DNA from: Propionivibrio sp. | GTDB lineage: Bacteria > Pseudomonadota > Gammaproteobacteria > Burkholderiales > Rhodocyclaceae | Direction: 5' to 3' | NCBI RefSeq assembly: GCF_017995515.1 | Contig: NZ_JAGOIT010000003.1 | Location: forward strand, 1 to 64,000 | DNA length: 64,000 nucleotides | In this document: piece by piece, positions 22,522-33,048 of the stretch | Layout: every line of letters starts with the position of its first letter | Position numbering within the stretch: the first letter of the stretch is position 1 | Notes under the pieces: generated by a model | What the model saw: only the letters and a program-made list of their open reading frames with translations | Told to the model about the DNA's origin: nothing | Database searches by the model: none | Translations under genes and position numbers: made by a program

Positions 22522-22677
22522 CTACTTCTCGCCGGACTGCGCCTCCCAATTGACGCCGCCGACGAAGTTGTCGCCGGAGACCGCAATATTGTCCTCTGCA
22601 ATGAAAACAAGCCGTGTGCGTTTCCACCGCCGGGGTGCGGAAAAGACAGCGTGCATTCTGCTCCATTCGATGTCCAT
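22522..22677 (-). CDS. 51-residue ORF divergent to fic
   Basis: ATG at 22677 follows AAAGGGGA at 4 bases, a strong ribosome site. The product is short and basic in its middle (RRWKRTR), followed by IAEDNIAVSGDNFVGGVNWE, which looks like a small beta-rich domain. No family is recognised. It faces fic across a 94-base shared upstream region. An antitoxin role is possible from location, but it lacks the inhibitory helix motif, which Fic itself carries. Confidence 0.45.
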   Translation of the reverse strand: MDIEWSRMHAVFSAPRRWKRTRLVFIAEDNIAVSGDNFVGGVNWEAQSGEK

Positions 22678-22771
22678 AGAGTCCCCTTTGCGGTGAATCC
22701 GCGGGCCAATTGCCGCGGATTGTGCGGCGAATTTCTTGGCTTTTGCGGTGAAAGACTCGCATAATCGCCGC

Positions 22772-23890
22772 ATGAACTACGGTGATTGCATTTACATCTG
22801 GCAAATACACGATTGGCCGCGTTGGCAGTACGACCTCGCGGCCCTGGCCGGGCCCATGGCCGAGGTGAGCCGGGCGCAAGGCTTGTTGCTCGGACGCCTG
22901 GTCGATGTCGGTGCGGCTTTGCGCGATCAGGCCAGTCTGGTGGCGCTGACCGACGATGTCGTCAAGACCAGCGAGATCGAAGGCGAGCAGTTGAATGTCG
23001 CTTCCGTCCGCTCAAGTATTGCCCGCCGACTGGGCGTCGATATCGGCGCCGTCGCACCGGTGGACCGGTACGTCGAAGGTGTGGTCGAGATGGTGCTCGA
23101 TGCGACGACGAACTGTCAGTCGCCGGTGACTCAGGCGCGTTTGTTCGGCTGGCATGCCGCGTTGTTTCCCACCGGGTACTCCGGGCTTTCCAGGATACGG
23201 GTCGGCGACTGGCGGGATGATGCCAACGGGCCGATGCAGGTGGTGTCCGGTCCCTTGGGTCGGCAGAAGGTGCATTACGAGGCGCCGCCGGCGGACCGTC
23301 TGGCGGCGGAAACCGCGCGGTTTCTCGCGTGGCTGAATGCGGATTCCGGCGAGCCGCCCTTGATCAAGGCGGGCTTGGGGCACCTCTGGTTTGTCACTTT
23401 GCACCCCTTTGACGACGGCAACGGGCGGATCGCGCGGGCCATTGGCGACCTGCTGCTCGCACGTGCCGACGGCTGCCCGCAGCGCTTCTACAGCCTGTCC
23501 GCTCAGATTCAGCGTGAGCGAAAGGCTTACTACGAAATTCTTGAGCGAACACAAAAGGGAACGATGGACGTCACGGCTTGGTTGCTCTGGTTCCTCGACG
23601 GTCTGCAGCGAGCGGCGGAAGAGGCCCAGCAGACGCTTGATGCAGTCTTCCTGAAAACACGCTACTGGCAGCGCTGGGCGACGCTACCACTCAATGAACG
23701 GCAGGTGAAAGTACTGAATCGCTTGCTCGACGGCTTCGACGGCAAATTGACGAACAGCAAGTGGGCGGCCATCGCCAGGTGTTCGGCGGATACGGCATTG
23801 CGCGACATCAATGATCTGCTGGCGCGCGGGATACTGAGCAAGACGGGCGCGGGCGGGCGCAGCACCGCTTATTGGCTCACGGAGGGGTAG
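22772..23890 (+). CDS. Fic-family AMP transferase with built-in inhibitory helix
   Basis: About 372 residues. The N-terminal DUF4172-like region (YIWQ..WPRWQYD) contains the inhibitory motif TSEIEG (66-71), of the form S/TxxxE G/N. The core Fic motif HPFDDGNGR (211-219) has every catalytic residue (His, Asp/Glu site, Asn, Arg). The C-terminus is a winged-helix-like domain (SKWAAIARCSADTALRDIN). Proteins of this class transfer AMP to targets and are usually held inactive by their own inhibitory helix. The target is unknown. The start was set at ATG 22772; no strong ribosome site is seen. Confidence 0.9.
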   Translation: MNYGDCIYIWQIHDWPRWQYDLAALAGPMAEVSRAQGLLLGRLVDVGAALRDQASLVALTDDVVKTSEIEGEQLNVASVRSSIARRLGVDIGAVAPVDRYVEGVVEMVLDATTNCQSPVTQARLFGWHAALFPTGYSGLSRIRVGDWRDDANGPMQVVSGPLGRQKVHYEAPPADRLAAETARFLAWLNADSGEPPLIKAGLGHLWFVTLHPFDDGNGRIARAIGDLLLARADGCPQRFYSLSAQIQRERKAYYEILERTQKGTMDVTAWLLWFLDGLQRAAEEAQQTLDAVFLKTRYWQRWATLPLNERQVKVLNRLLDGFDGKLTNSKWAAIARCSADTALRDINDLLARGILSKTGAGGRSTAYWLTEG

Positions 23891-23916
23891 TGCGCTCCCG
23901 GTGTGACGACGAGTGC

Positions 23917-25301
<1,385 letters not shown>

Positions 25302-25305
<4 letters not shown>

Positions 25306-25904
25306 CGGCTGCCTCCCGCGCCATCGCCCCCGGCCGGCGGTTTGGGCAGCGAGCGTTCGATGTCGGCGAGCGCGTCGATCTTGCGTTGCAGTTCATCGTT
25401 GCTGCGCTGGCTGTCGCCGAGTCTTCCTTCGAGTTCGTTCATTTGCGTCGTCAAGCGGGCGTTCTGTTGTTCCAGTTTCTGCCGTTCGCCGTAGTGCGTC
25501 GCCAGCAGGCGGGCGAGCGGATGCAGGCTGTTCGCATTGGCCTCATTCGATTTGAGAATGCCGGCGAGCACGCTCTGCGCGCGCGCCAGGTTGGCCGGCG
25601 CGCGCGCCTGGCCGAGCAGCATCGCCATGCGCAAGCGCACGCTCGGCGTCTGCGGCAGCGCGGCAAGCGTCTTGCGCTCACGCGCCAGCTCCTGCGTGCT
25701 CATGCGCGGCAGCAACTGGAGGTAGCCGAGCAACGGCAGCATCGCGGTCTCGTCAACCGTGACTTCGACGCGCGGTGTTTCCTCGCTCGTCGCTTCCTCC
25801 GCGATCGGCTCGGGCGCCGGCACAGTGGCGCAACCGGCCATGATGACGACGACCGGCAGCCAGCAGCCCCGGCGGAGAAGTCGTTTGATCGGCACGTTAT
25901 TCAC
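25302..25904 (-). CDS. qseG: QseG/YfhG-like lipoprotein
   Basis: 200 residues. The signal peptide ends in the lipobox MAGC (Cys near 25), so it is anchored in the outer or inner membrane. Helical middle; C-terminal coiled coil (about 140-190, LEQQNARLTTQMNELEGRL). It sits between glrK and glrR with overlaps on both sides, matching the qseG position in enterobacteria, where the protein touches the kinase and links it to the envelope. Sequence identity to enterobacterial QseG cannot be judged by eye; the name rests on synteny and layout. Confidence 0.75.
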
Positions 25905-27336
25905 AGGGCACCTCGATGCGCAAGCTGGCGCCGGGCGCGTTGCTGCCGTTGCCGTACTGACCCTTGACCAGTTCGATGCTGCCGCCCATTGCCGTCAGCA
26001 GCTCGCGCACGATCGACAGGCCGACACCGCTGCCCTGGCGTTTGGTCGGCGCCGGGCGCGCGCCCTGCACGAAGGGCTCGAAGATGCGTTCGGCATCCTC
26101 GGGCGCGATCCCCGGCCCCTGGTCGGTACAGGTGATGCGCACGCGATCGTCGCCGACTTCGGCTTCGAGCCGGATGACGCCGCCTTCCGGACTGAAGTCG
26201 ATGGCGTTGGAAAGCAGGTTGTCGAGGACGACGAGCAGCTTGTCGCCGTCGAGTGCCCGGGCAACGGCCGGCGCCTTGGGCACGACGACGAGCCGCCGCG
26301 CCTGGATTTGCAGCTCGCGCCCCTGGATGGCATCGGTGAGGAGTTTCTTCAGCGGCACCGGCCGGTAGCGCAGGCGGCGCGCCTCGAACGACGCGGCGTT
26401 GAGACGCAGCAGGCTTTCGATGTGCTGCTGCAACGTCATCACGTTGTGCTGCAGGATGTCGACGACCTCCTGTTGCGCGCCTTCAAGCGGCCCGACGACC
26501 TTGTCCTGCAACAGCGCGACGCCCTCGCGTAGGGCGGTGAGCGGCGTCTTCAGTTCGTGCGAGACGTGGCGCAGCGTGCGCTCGCGTTCCGATTCGAGCT
26601 CGCCGAGGCGCTGGCGCAACCAGTCGAGCCGCCGTCCGACGCGGCGCAGGTCGGCCGGGCCGCGCACGTGGACCGGCTCCTCGAAGCGGCTCTCGCCGAG
26701 GCGCTCGATCGCGCCTTCGATCGTCGTGATCGGGCGCGACAGCCACCAGCTCATCGCCAGCGCGACAACGAAGGCGCCACCGACGGCGACGGCGACCATG
26801 CCGGTCAGCTGCAGGCGGCTTGCTTCGAGCGTCGTCAGCGTCGCCTGGTGCTGCGCGTCTATCCACTGCCGACCATGCCGGTCGAGCGCGCGGTTGAGGT
26901 CGCCGAGCCGGGTCAGGAACGGTTGCAGTTGGTCCTTGTCGGCGAGGCGATGCAGACCGGCGCCGAGCTGTTCGAGGTTGCTGCGCCAGTCGCGCGGCAA
27001 TTCGCCGAGCGCGACGCCCGGCAGCGCCTCGAGCCGGCCGACGGCGGTAAGCGCCAGCGCCGAGTGTTCGTCGAAGCGCTTGAGCAGCACGGGATCGTTG
27101 AGCACGAGAAACTGGCGCCCGCTGCGTTCGAGGTCGACCGTCCGCTCGGCGAGTTCCTGAATCGCCGCGTTGAGTTCGAGCGCCTGCGCACTGTCGCGCT
27201 GGCTCTGCGCGACAAAGTACTCGAGCGTGAGCCAGCTCTGGATGGCGGCCCAGCCGAGGAGCACGGCGATCAGCAGAAAGCCGGCGAGCATGCTCTGGCG
27301 GAAGGAGATTCGGAACATCGCTTGGCGTGAAGACAT
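25897..27336 (-). CDS. glrK: Sensor histidine kinase GlrK (QseE)
   Basis: About 479 residues. Membrane helix 14-34, periplasmic region of about 140 residues (mostly helical), second helix near 175-200, HAMP, HisKA with HVSHELKTPLTALREG, and HATPase_c (LDNLLSNAIDFSPEG, DQGPGIAPED, GSGVGLSI). It pairs with GlrR two genes downstream. Two ATGs are plausible, 27336 and 27318, neither with a strong ribosome site; the second matches the usual RISFRQSML start. The frame upstream to 27567 is not credible. Confidence 0.9.
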   Translation of the reverse strand: MSSRQAMFRISFRQSMLAGFLLIAVLLGWAAIQSWLTLEYFVAQSQRDSAQALELNAAIQELAERTVDLERSGRQFLVLNDPVLLKRFDEHSALALTAVGRLEALPGVALGELPRDWRSNLEQLGAGLHRLADKDQLQPFLTRLGDLNRALDRHGRQWIDAQHQATLTTLEASRLQLTGMVAVAVGGAFVVALAMSWWLSRPITTIEGAIERLGESRFEEPVHVRGPADLRRVGRRLDWLRQRLGELESERERTLRHVSHELKTPLTALREGVALLQDKVVGPLEGAQQEVVDILQHNVMTLQQHIESLLRLNAASFEARRLRYRPVPLKKLLTDAIQGRELQIQARRLVVVPKAPAVARALDGDKLLVVLDNLLSNAIDFSPEGGVIRLEAEVGDDRVRITCTDQGPGIAPEDAERIFEPFVQGARPAPTKRQGSGVGLSIVRELLTAMGGSIELVKGQYGNGSNAPGASLRIEVPCE

Positions 27337-27720
27337 CCGGGGAAGTTTCGCCGCCAGCGGAAAAGCGATCGCCGGCGTGGCGCGAGAGCGCAGTTTAGAC
27401 CGCTCGCGCGCCATCGTGGGAACGAAAATGCGTCCACGGCGTTCGTGGCCCGGGCGCATTGCTGCGGTAAAAATCATTGTGTAGCAAGGACTTGCCGCGC
27501 CTGTCGCCAGCCGGCGACAGGCTAATCCGCTGTCTCGCAAGGCAATTCGAAAAAGCCGGCGAAGCACTGTCGCTTTTTCCCGACATCTTCCCGTAAGAAT
27601 CTAATAGATAATATGAGGAGTGTTGCGTAGGTCGTTGTTTGTCATTGAAAAACCGTCGTGGCACGGATATCGCTAAGGCCTTGGCGTCTTTAACGCTGAA
27701 AAACCTTGGAAGGAAATAGC

Positions 27721-28356
27721 ATGTTCAATAAATCCGGCGTCTTCGGGCGCAACGAACCCGTAAATTCGACTAACCGCCGCGATTCCGCACCAATGACTTC
27801 GTCCGGCACCGCGTCTCCCCCGCCGGCAGAGCGTTTGCCCGGGCGTCCCGCGCCGACGGTCAAGGAGGCGCTGCCGGCTGCGCCCGTCGTCGATGCGGCG
27901 CAGCCTGCCGTGCCCGTACTGTCGAACGAGACGCCGGTCGCCGGCAACGACGCGATGGGTGCGCGTCTGATCGTCGGGCCCGACGTCAAACTCAAGGGCG
28001 CCGAGATTCTCGATTGCGACACGCTCGTCGTCGAAGGCCGCGTCGAGGCGACGATGGACAGCCGCGTCATCCGCATCGCCGAGAACGGCTCGTTCTCCGG
28101 CAAGGTGAGCATCGACATCGCCGAGATCCACGGCACCTTCGAGGGTGAACTGACGGCGCGCTCGCAGTTGATCATCCACTCGACCGGGCGCGTCAGCGGC
28201 ACCATCCGCTACGGCAAGCTGGTCGCCGACGAAGGCGGTGAGTTGTGCGGCGACATCAACGTCATTGCGGCAAATTCGGGCAGTTCCGCCCACGCCATAA
28301 ACAGCGCTTCCACGCCAAAACCTGCCGGTCTCGTCCTTGGCGTCGTTTCGGCCTGA
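27721..28356 (+). CDS. Bactofilin (polymer-forming cytoskeletal protein)
   Basis: About 211 residues. A proline- and alanine-rich disordered N-terminus (1-85) is followed by the bactofilin beta-helix (about 88-190) with repeating units such as LKGAEILDCDTLVVEGRVEA and GSFSGKVSIDIAEIHGTFEG, and a short disordered tail. Bactofilins self-assemble without nucleotide and scaffold envelope or cell-shape proteins. ATG at 27721 with AAGGA upstream was preferred to the frame start 15 bases earlier. The next gene begins 30 bases later on the same strand. Confidence 0.9.
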   Translation: MFNKSGVFGRNEPVNSTNRRDSAPMTSSGTASPPPAERLPGRPAPTVKEALPAAPVVDAAQPAVPVLSNETPVAGNDAMGARLIVGPDVKLKGAEILDCDTLVVEGRVEATMDSRVIRIAENGSFSGKVSIDIAEIHGTFEGELTARSQLIIHSTGRVSGTIRYGKLVADEGGELCGDINVIAANSGSSAHAINSASTPKPAGLVLGVVSA

Positions 28357-28386
28357 CCCAGTTCATTCGGATAAAGAAACCAGGAC

Positions 28387-29034
28387 ATGCAGTATTCAAC
28401 TTCCTCCCGCGTGCATCCGATCGAGCGCGCGCCAGAGTCTCTGCCGCCGCTGCGTTCGCTGTGGGCGGCTTTGTCCGGCCCGCGCGGCGTCGATATCCGA
28501 CCGGCGCGCACGCCGAAGCAGCACGGGCTGACCAACTCGCTGGTGCAGCGCATGTACGCCTGGCGCGGTTACCGGACCGAAGCCCGCAGACAACCGCTCG
28601 ACGAGCAGAACCGGGTGACGCTCGCCGCCTGGCACTACGAAGAGGTTGTCGCGACGCTGACGCTGCGCCGCGATTCGCCGATCGGCCTTCTCGCCGACGC
28701 GCACTACGGTAATGTGCTCGACGGCCTGCGCGGTCCGGATCGCGTCGTCTGCGAAGTCTCGCGCCTGGCCATCGATCCCGACTTCAGCTCGCGCGACTTG
28801 CTGAACAACCTGTTCAGCGCGGCGCTCGACTACGGCCGCGAGCATTTTTCGGCGAGCGACGCGGTGATGGAAGTCAATCCGCGCCACGTTCGCTACTACG
28901 AACGCTGCCTCGGATTCCAGCAGATCGGCGACGTTTGCCGGTGCCTGCGGGTCGATGCGCCGGCCGTGCTCATGCACCAGGAAATCGACGGCATCACGAT
29001 CCCGGATGACGCGCCGCTGGCGGCCGAGCGCTAG
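28387..29034 (+). CDS. GNAT-fold N-acyltransferase, FeeM/N-acyl amino acid synthase-like
   Basis: 215 residues. The motif VCEVSRLAIDPDF (about 118-130) and the segments VATLTLRRDSPIGL and MEVNPRHVRYYERCLGF fit the GNAT-fold acyltransferases related to FeeM and acyl-homoserine-lactone synthases, which move a long acyl chain from ACP onto an amino acid. Substrate is inferred only from the fold. It sits 30 bases after the bactofilin gene and is probably co-transcribed. No regulator of a signalling system lies next to it. Confidence 0.65.
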   Translation: MQYSTSSRVHPIERAPESLPPLRSLWAALSGPRGVDIRPARTPKQHGLTNSLVQRMYAWRGYRTEARRQPLDEQNRVTLAAWHYEEVVATLTLRRDSPIGLLADAHYGNVLDGLRGPDRVVCEVSRLAIDPDFSSRDLLNNLFSAALDYGREHFSASDAVMEVNPRHVRYYERCLGFQQIGDVCRCLRVDAPAVLMHQEIDGITIPDDAPLAAER

Positions 29035-29186
29035 AAAGCGCACTTGTGGCGGGATGCAAGGCACCGAGAAGCGAGCCCCTTTGTATTCCGATCAGTCCGC
29101 TGCTGCGTTAGCTCCGCAGAACGGGTGAAAACCGGTTCCTCAACCTATACTCGACATTCCCGGACCGAAAACTTGGAGGTACCACC

Positions 29187-29846
29187 ATGAAAAAAACTGC
29201 CCTGATGATCACCATTGCCACCTTCGCCGCGAGCAGCCTGGTCGGTTGCGCCAACATGACCGAGACGCAGAGCGATACGGCCAAGGGTGCCGGTATCGGC
29301 GCCGTCGCCGGGGCCGTCATTGGCGCGGCGACCGGTGGCCGCAAGGGCGCGGCGGCCGGTGCGGCGATTGGCGCGGCAGCGGGGGCCGGCGGCGGCTATC
29401 TCTGGTCCAAGCGCATGCAGGAGCAGCGCGCGGCAATGGAGCAGGCGACTCAAGGCAGCGGCGTGACGGTGACGCAGACGCAGGATAACCAGCTCAAGCT
29501 GGAGATCCCGAGCGACATCTCCTTCGACTCGGGCAGTTATCAGATCAAGTCCAGCCTGCGGCCGATCCTCGATCGCTTTGCCACGACGCTCAATCAGAAT
29601 CCGGCCACGACCGTGCGCATCATCGGCCATACCGACAACCGCGGCTCCGATGCCGTCAATAATCCGCTCTCCGTCAACCGTGCCGACGCGACGCGCGACT
29701 ATCTCGTCACGCGCGGCGTGCTCCTGAGCCGCATCGGCATCGACGGGCGCGGTTCGCGCGAACCGATCGCGACCAACAGCACGGAAGCAGGGCGAGCGCA
29801 GAATCGCCGCGTCGAAATCTTCGTCGCCGAGGCGGCGCCGAAGTAA
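29187..29846 (+). CDS. OmpA-family lipoprotein (YiaD-like)
   Basis: 219 residues. Lipobox LVGC (Cys20). A glycine-zipper segment (about 33-75, GAGIGAVAGAVIGAATGG) may insert in or span the membrane. The C-terminal OmpA domain (about 108-215) has the peptidoglycan-contact motif IIGHTDNRGSDAVN...LSVNRADATRDYL and RRVEI. It probably tethers the outer membrane to the cell wall. GGAGG precedes the ATG. It is monocistronic by position, with arginase convergent 34 bases after. Confidence 0.9.
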   Translation: MKKTALMITIATFAASSLVGCANMTETQSDTAKGAGIGAVAGAVIGAATGGRKGAAAGAAIGAAAGAGGGYLWSKRMQEQRAAMEQATQGSGVTVTQTQDNQLKLEIPSDISFDSGSYQIKSSLRPILDRFATTLNQNPATTVRIIGHTDNRGSDAVNNPLSVNRADATRDYLVTRGVLLSRIGIDGRGSREPIATNSTEAGRAQNRRVEIFVAEAAPK

Positions 29847-29880
29847 GGAAGCAGGTGACGGGCCGGCGGATGCCCCGGCG

Positions 29881-30816
29881 TCAGTAGATCCCGCCGGGCC
29901 GCTTCCGCATCAGCGTGCTCTTGCCGAAGAGGCTTTCGATCAGGTCGACCGCCAGCTCGGTCGTCCGATTCCGCACGTCGAGCGCCGGGTTGAGCTCGAC
30001 GATGTCGAGCGAGGCGAGCCGCCCGGTGTCGGCGATCATCTCCATGCACAACTGCGCCTCGCGGTAGGTCGGCCCGCCGCGTACGGTGGTGCCGACGCCC
30101 GGCGCGATGTCCGGGTCGAGAAAGTCGACGTCGAGGCTGACGTGCAGGTGCGTGTCCGGCCCGATCAACGCGAGCGCCAGCTCCATCGCGTGGCGCATGC
30201 CCGTTTCGTCGATGAAGCGCATGTCGAAGACGTCGATGCCCATGTCGTGCACCATGCGCTTCTCGCCTTCGTCGACGCTGCGGATGCCGATCTGGCGCAC
30301 GTCCTTGGCGCTGAGCGCCGGCACCTGGCCGGCGAGTTCGATCAGTTCCTGCGGGCCGTGCCCGCACAGGCAGGCGACCGGCATGCCGTGGATATTGCCG
30401 CTCGGCGTCAGCGTCGCCGTATTGAAGTCCGCGTGCGCGTCGAACCACAGCACGCGCAGCTTCTTCTTGCGCTCGCGGCAGTGGCGCGCCACGGCGCTGA
30501 TCGAGCCGATGGCCAGCGAGTGGTCACCGCCGAGCAGGATCGGTAGCCGCGCGTCGCTGAGTTCGGCGTAGAAGGCGTCGTGCACCGCCCGGTTCCACTC
30601 GACGATTTCCGGCAGATGGCGGAAGCCGTCGATCGCAGGCAGGCCGGGGTTGGCCGGGCCGCCGACGTTGCCGCAGTCGCGCACGTCGATGCCGAACTGC
30701 GCGATCGCCCCGGCGATGCCGGCGACGCGCAAGGCGTCCGGGCCCATGCGCGAACCGGTGGTGCCGGCGCCGATATCGGTCGGTGCGCCGATCAGGCTGA
30801 CAGCCGTCTTGTTCAT
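29881..30816 (-). CDS. rocF: Arginase
   Basis: About 311 residues. Mn2+ motifs are present: GGDHSLAIGS, WFDAHADFNT and SLDVDFLDPDIAPGVGT. It hydrolyses arginine to ornithine and urea in the cytoplasm. The length fits arginase and the HADFNTATLTPSGNIHGM loop is typical of it rather than agmatinase. The start was set at ATG 30816 (NKTAVSLIGAPTDIGAG); the 35-residue upstream extension is not conserved in character. No urease or ornithine genes are adjacent. Confidence 0.92.
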   Translation of the reverse strand: MNKTAVSLIGAPTDIGAGTTGSRMGPDALRVAGIAGAIAQFGIDVRDCGNVGGPANPGLPAIDGFRHLPEIVEWNRAVHDAFYAELSDARLPILLGGDHSLAIGSISAVARHCRERKKKLRVLWFDAHADFNTATLTPSGNIHGMPVACLCGHGPQELIELAGQVPALSAKDVRQIGIRSVDEGEKRMVHDMGIDVFDMRFIDETGMRHAMELALALIGPDTHLHVSLDVDFLDPDIAPGVGTTVRGGPTYREAQLCMEMIADTGRLASLDIVELNPALDVRNRTTELAVDLIESLFGKSTLMRKRPGGIY

Positions 30817-30877
30817 GGTCTTGGCCTCTGCAATCCAGGTGGGGAAAATCAGGCGCGAATGGTAGCGCCGATTCGGG

Positions 30878-31711
30878 TCAGGCGCGAAACACGCCGTGCA
30901 GGAGCGCGATTTCCTCGCCATAGCCAGGCAGGTCGTTCGGCGTTTCGAGCAGGAAGGGCAGGTGGCGCAGCGCCGGGTGGTTGATGAAGCGGGTGATCGC
31001 CTCCAGCCCGAGGTGGCCGTGGCCGATGCGTTCGTGCCGGTCCTTGCGCGCGCCGAGCGGGTTCATGCTGTCGTTGAGGTGGATCGCGCGCAGACGATCG
31101 AGGCCGACGACGCGGTCGAAGGTTTCGAGCACGCCGTCGAGGTCGTTCACCACATCGTAACCGGCGTCGTTGATGTGACAGGTGTCGAGGCAGACACCCA
31201 TCTTCTCGTGCAGCACGACGCCGTCGAGGATGCGCCGCAACTCCTCGAACGTGCGCCCGACCTCGCTGCCCTTGCCTGCCATCGTCTCGAGCAGCACCGT
31301 CGTCGTCAGCGCCGGCGTCAGCACCGCGTTGAGCTGGGCGACGATCAGCGCGATGCCGGCGTCCTCGCCCTGGCCGACGTGGCTGCCCGGGTGGAAGTTG
31401 TAGAGATTGCCCGGCAGCCGCTCCATGCGCACGAGATCGTCCTGCATCGTCTCCAGCGCAAAGCGGCGCGTGTTCTCGTCGGCCGAGCAGGGGTTCAGGG
31501 TGTAGGGCGCGTGTGCCAGCAAGGGCGCGAACCGGTGTTCGGCGGCGAGGGCGAGAAAGGCATCGAGATCCGCCTGATCGATCGCCTTCGCCTGCCCGCC
31601 GCGCGGATTGCGCGTGAAGAACTGGAAAGTGTTGGCGCCGATCGACAGCGCGTCGCGGCCCATGGCGAGAAAGCCCTTGGCGGTGGAGAGGTGACAGCCG
31701 ATGTTGAGCAT
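30878..31711 (-). CDS. nfo: Endonuclease IV (Nfo)
   Basis: About 277 residues, the normal length. A TIM barrel with zinc-site motifs: [58 protein letters not shown]. It cleaves DNA at abasic sites for base excision repair. The start was set at ATG 31711 ([13 protein letters not shown]). Upstream of it the intact backbone gives way to the degenerate segment 31.7-33.0 kb. Confidence 0.95.
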   Translation of the reverse strand: MLNIGCHLSTAKGFLAMGRDALSIGANTFQFFTRNPRGGQAKAIDQADLDAFLALAAEHRFAPLLAHAPYTLNPCSADENTRRFALETMQDDLVRMERLPGNLYNFHPGSHVGQGEDAGIALIVAQLNAVLTPALTTTVLLETMAGKGSEVGRTFEELRRILDGVVLHEKMGVCLDTCHINDAGYDVVNDLDGVLETFDRVVGLDRLRAIHLNDSMNPLGARKDRHERIGHGHLGLEAITRFINHPALRHLPFLLETPNDLPGYGEEIALLHGVFRA

Positions 31712-31988
31712 GGGAGTTCCGTGAGGAAGGTCGAACGGGGCGCCGACTATACCAGCAGCTCGGTTAAACGCTGATGTCCACCGCGCCCGCCGAGAGCGTC
31801 GGCACGATCGCCAGGCGGGTGCTTGAAGCCGATTTTCCAGGGTCGCCGAGCTGCGTATAGACTTGAGCAATGGAGCCTTGCGCCAAGGTGTTGTCGAGCT
31901 TCTGCCAGTTCGGCCAGTTCGGCCAGCTCAAGCTCGCCGAGATGATCCCGCTGGCGCACCGGCGCAAGCGGCGGATCGGCATGATCTT

Positions 31989-32018
31989 CATCGACATCGA
32001 CATCGACATCGACATCGA
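31989..32018. repeat. Hexanucleotide tandem repeat (CATCGA)5
   Basis: Five perfect head-to-tail copies of CATCGA. Read on the plus strand in one frame it encodes an IDIDIDID stretch, in another a His-Arg stretch. Copy number could vary by slippage. Confidence 0.9.
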
Positions 32019-32134
32019 CGCGCTGGCGCGGCGCTCAACGAGAACCGGAACACCAGGAAGCGCGCCTTCGAGGCCTTCGCCCCTGTCCTGCTACAGACGG
32101 TACGCGATTGATCCGGCGCGATAATGTTCGAAGT

Positions 32135-32193
32135 CCGTTCGCCCTGAACTTGTCGAAGGGTGGGGCGGGCTTCGACAGGCTCAGCCCGAACGG
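32135..32193. repeat. REP-like inverted repeat
   Basis: The left arm (32135-32158) and right arm (32170-32193) are reverse complements with about 3 mismatches in 24 bases, 11-base loop. The core TTCGACAGGCTCAG is a repeat seen in many proteobacterial genomes. It lies just upstream of the transposase relic. Confidence 0.8.
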
Positions 32194-32283
32194 GAGTTGA
32201 GACTTCTTCGTGCCGGATCAATATCGAAATAGAAGGTCGTCAAGCGAGACGAAACCCTGCCGGCCTGTGCCGGCGTGCAGACG

Positions 32284-32854
32284 ATGGCCGGGCGAGTGCA
32301 GGTGCGCTGGGAGACGGAAAGCGCCGCCACCCCGATGGGGCAGCTGGCGTATTCCATCGAGTTTCTCAACCTGACCGGTTTGCCCTGTACGGGCATCAGC
32401 AAGGCGCTGTGATCGGCTACAGCCCGAAGAAGCCAGGACGACCCTCGCATGCCTGTCACACCTACCTCATGGCCGGACTGCGTCAGGTGCTGTGGGCGTC
32501 GAGGAGTGTCCAGGCAACGAGCACATTGCCACGCATGCGCAGCCGGGGCTGCTGAAGACGCCCGATACGCGTCGTGAGGCGATCACCAGCCGTCCGTGGC
32601 TGATGGCTTCGGTCGGGCGCAGAACCGAACATGCGGGTCAAACGACGGTCAAGCCGACCAGCATGCATGCCCATTTTGCACAGGCGCGGGTAGCGCTGAT
32701 GCGTGTCTCCGCCCTGCTTCAGGGCTTTGCCCTTCGCGCTGCGGAGCAGTTGAACCCCCCATCGGTCTGGCAACACGTTGGTGATCACCTTAAGCGCACC
32801 CTCGCCGGTATCGTTCCGCCGATCCAGCCGGCGTTGACCGGAAATGTCGCCTGA
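32284..32854 (+). pseudogene. IS1380-family transposase relic (frameshifted, internally deleted)
   Basis: Three collinear blocks in different frames. The N-terminal block is 32284-32411 (MAGRVQVRWETESAAT...GQLAYSIEFLNLTGL). The middle block is 32379-32499 (GYSPKKPGRPSHACHTYLM). The C-terminal block is 32492-32854 (REAITSRPWL, RRTEHAGQTTVKPTSMHA, AAEQLNPPSVW). The order and motifs are those of IS1380 transposases of about 450 residues, of which about 60 percent is missing. It is not functional. Confidence 0.75.
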
Positions 32855-33048
32855 TGTATCGGCCAACTGCGGTTTGCAGGTTGAATGATGAATGTGTAAG
32901 CGATTGTCGCAACCGGGCCGAATCATTTCGGGCAAGCAATGGGACGAACGCTGTATCCGCGAGCGCGGTGCCGTCTTGTTCGAAACTGCTACAAAGCTCT
33001 GGCCGCGATGAGCCGCGTGCCTATGCCACGAGTGGCGACTCGTGCGAT

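Larger units (their letters stand above)
31712..32283. other. Degenerate intergenic segment with short tandem repeats
   Basis: No intact gene. Short ORFs on both strands carry low-complexity runs (CAGTTCGGC repeated near 31905-31930, the hexamer repeat at 31989-32018). The segment lies between nfo and a decayed IS1380-type transposase and includes the REP-like inverted repeat. It is best read as decayed mobile or gene debris. Confidence 0.55.

Noticed and set aside
31989..32018. Tandem repeat taken as a CRISPR array
   Set aside because: Units are 6 bases without spacers and no cas genes are present.
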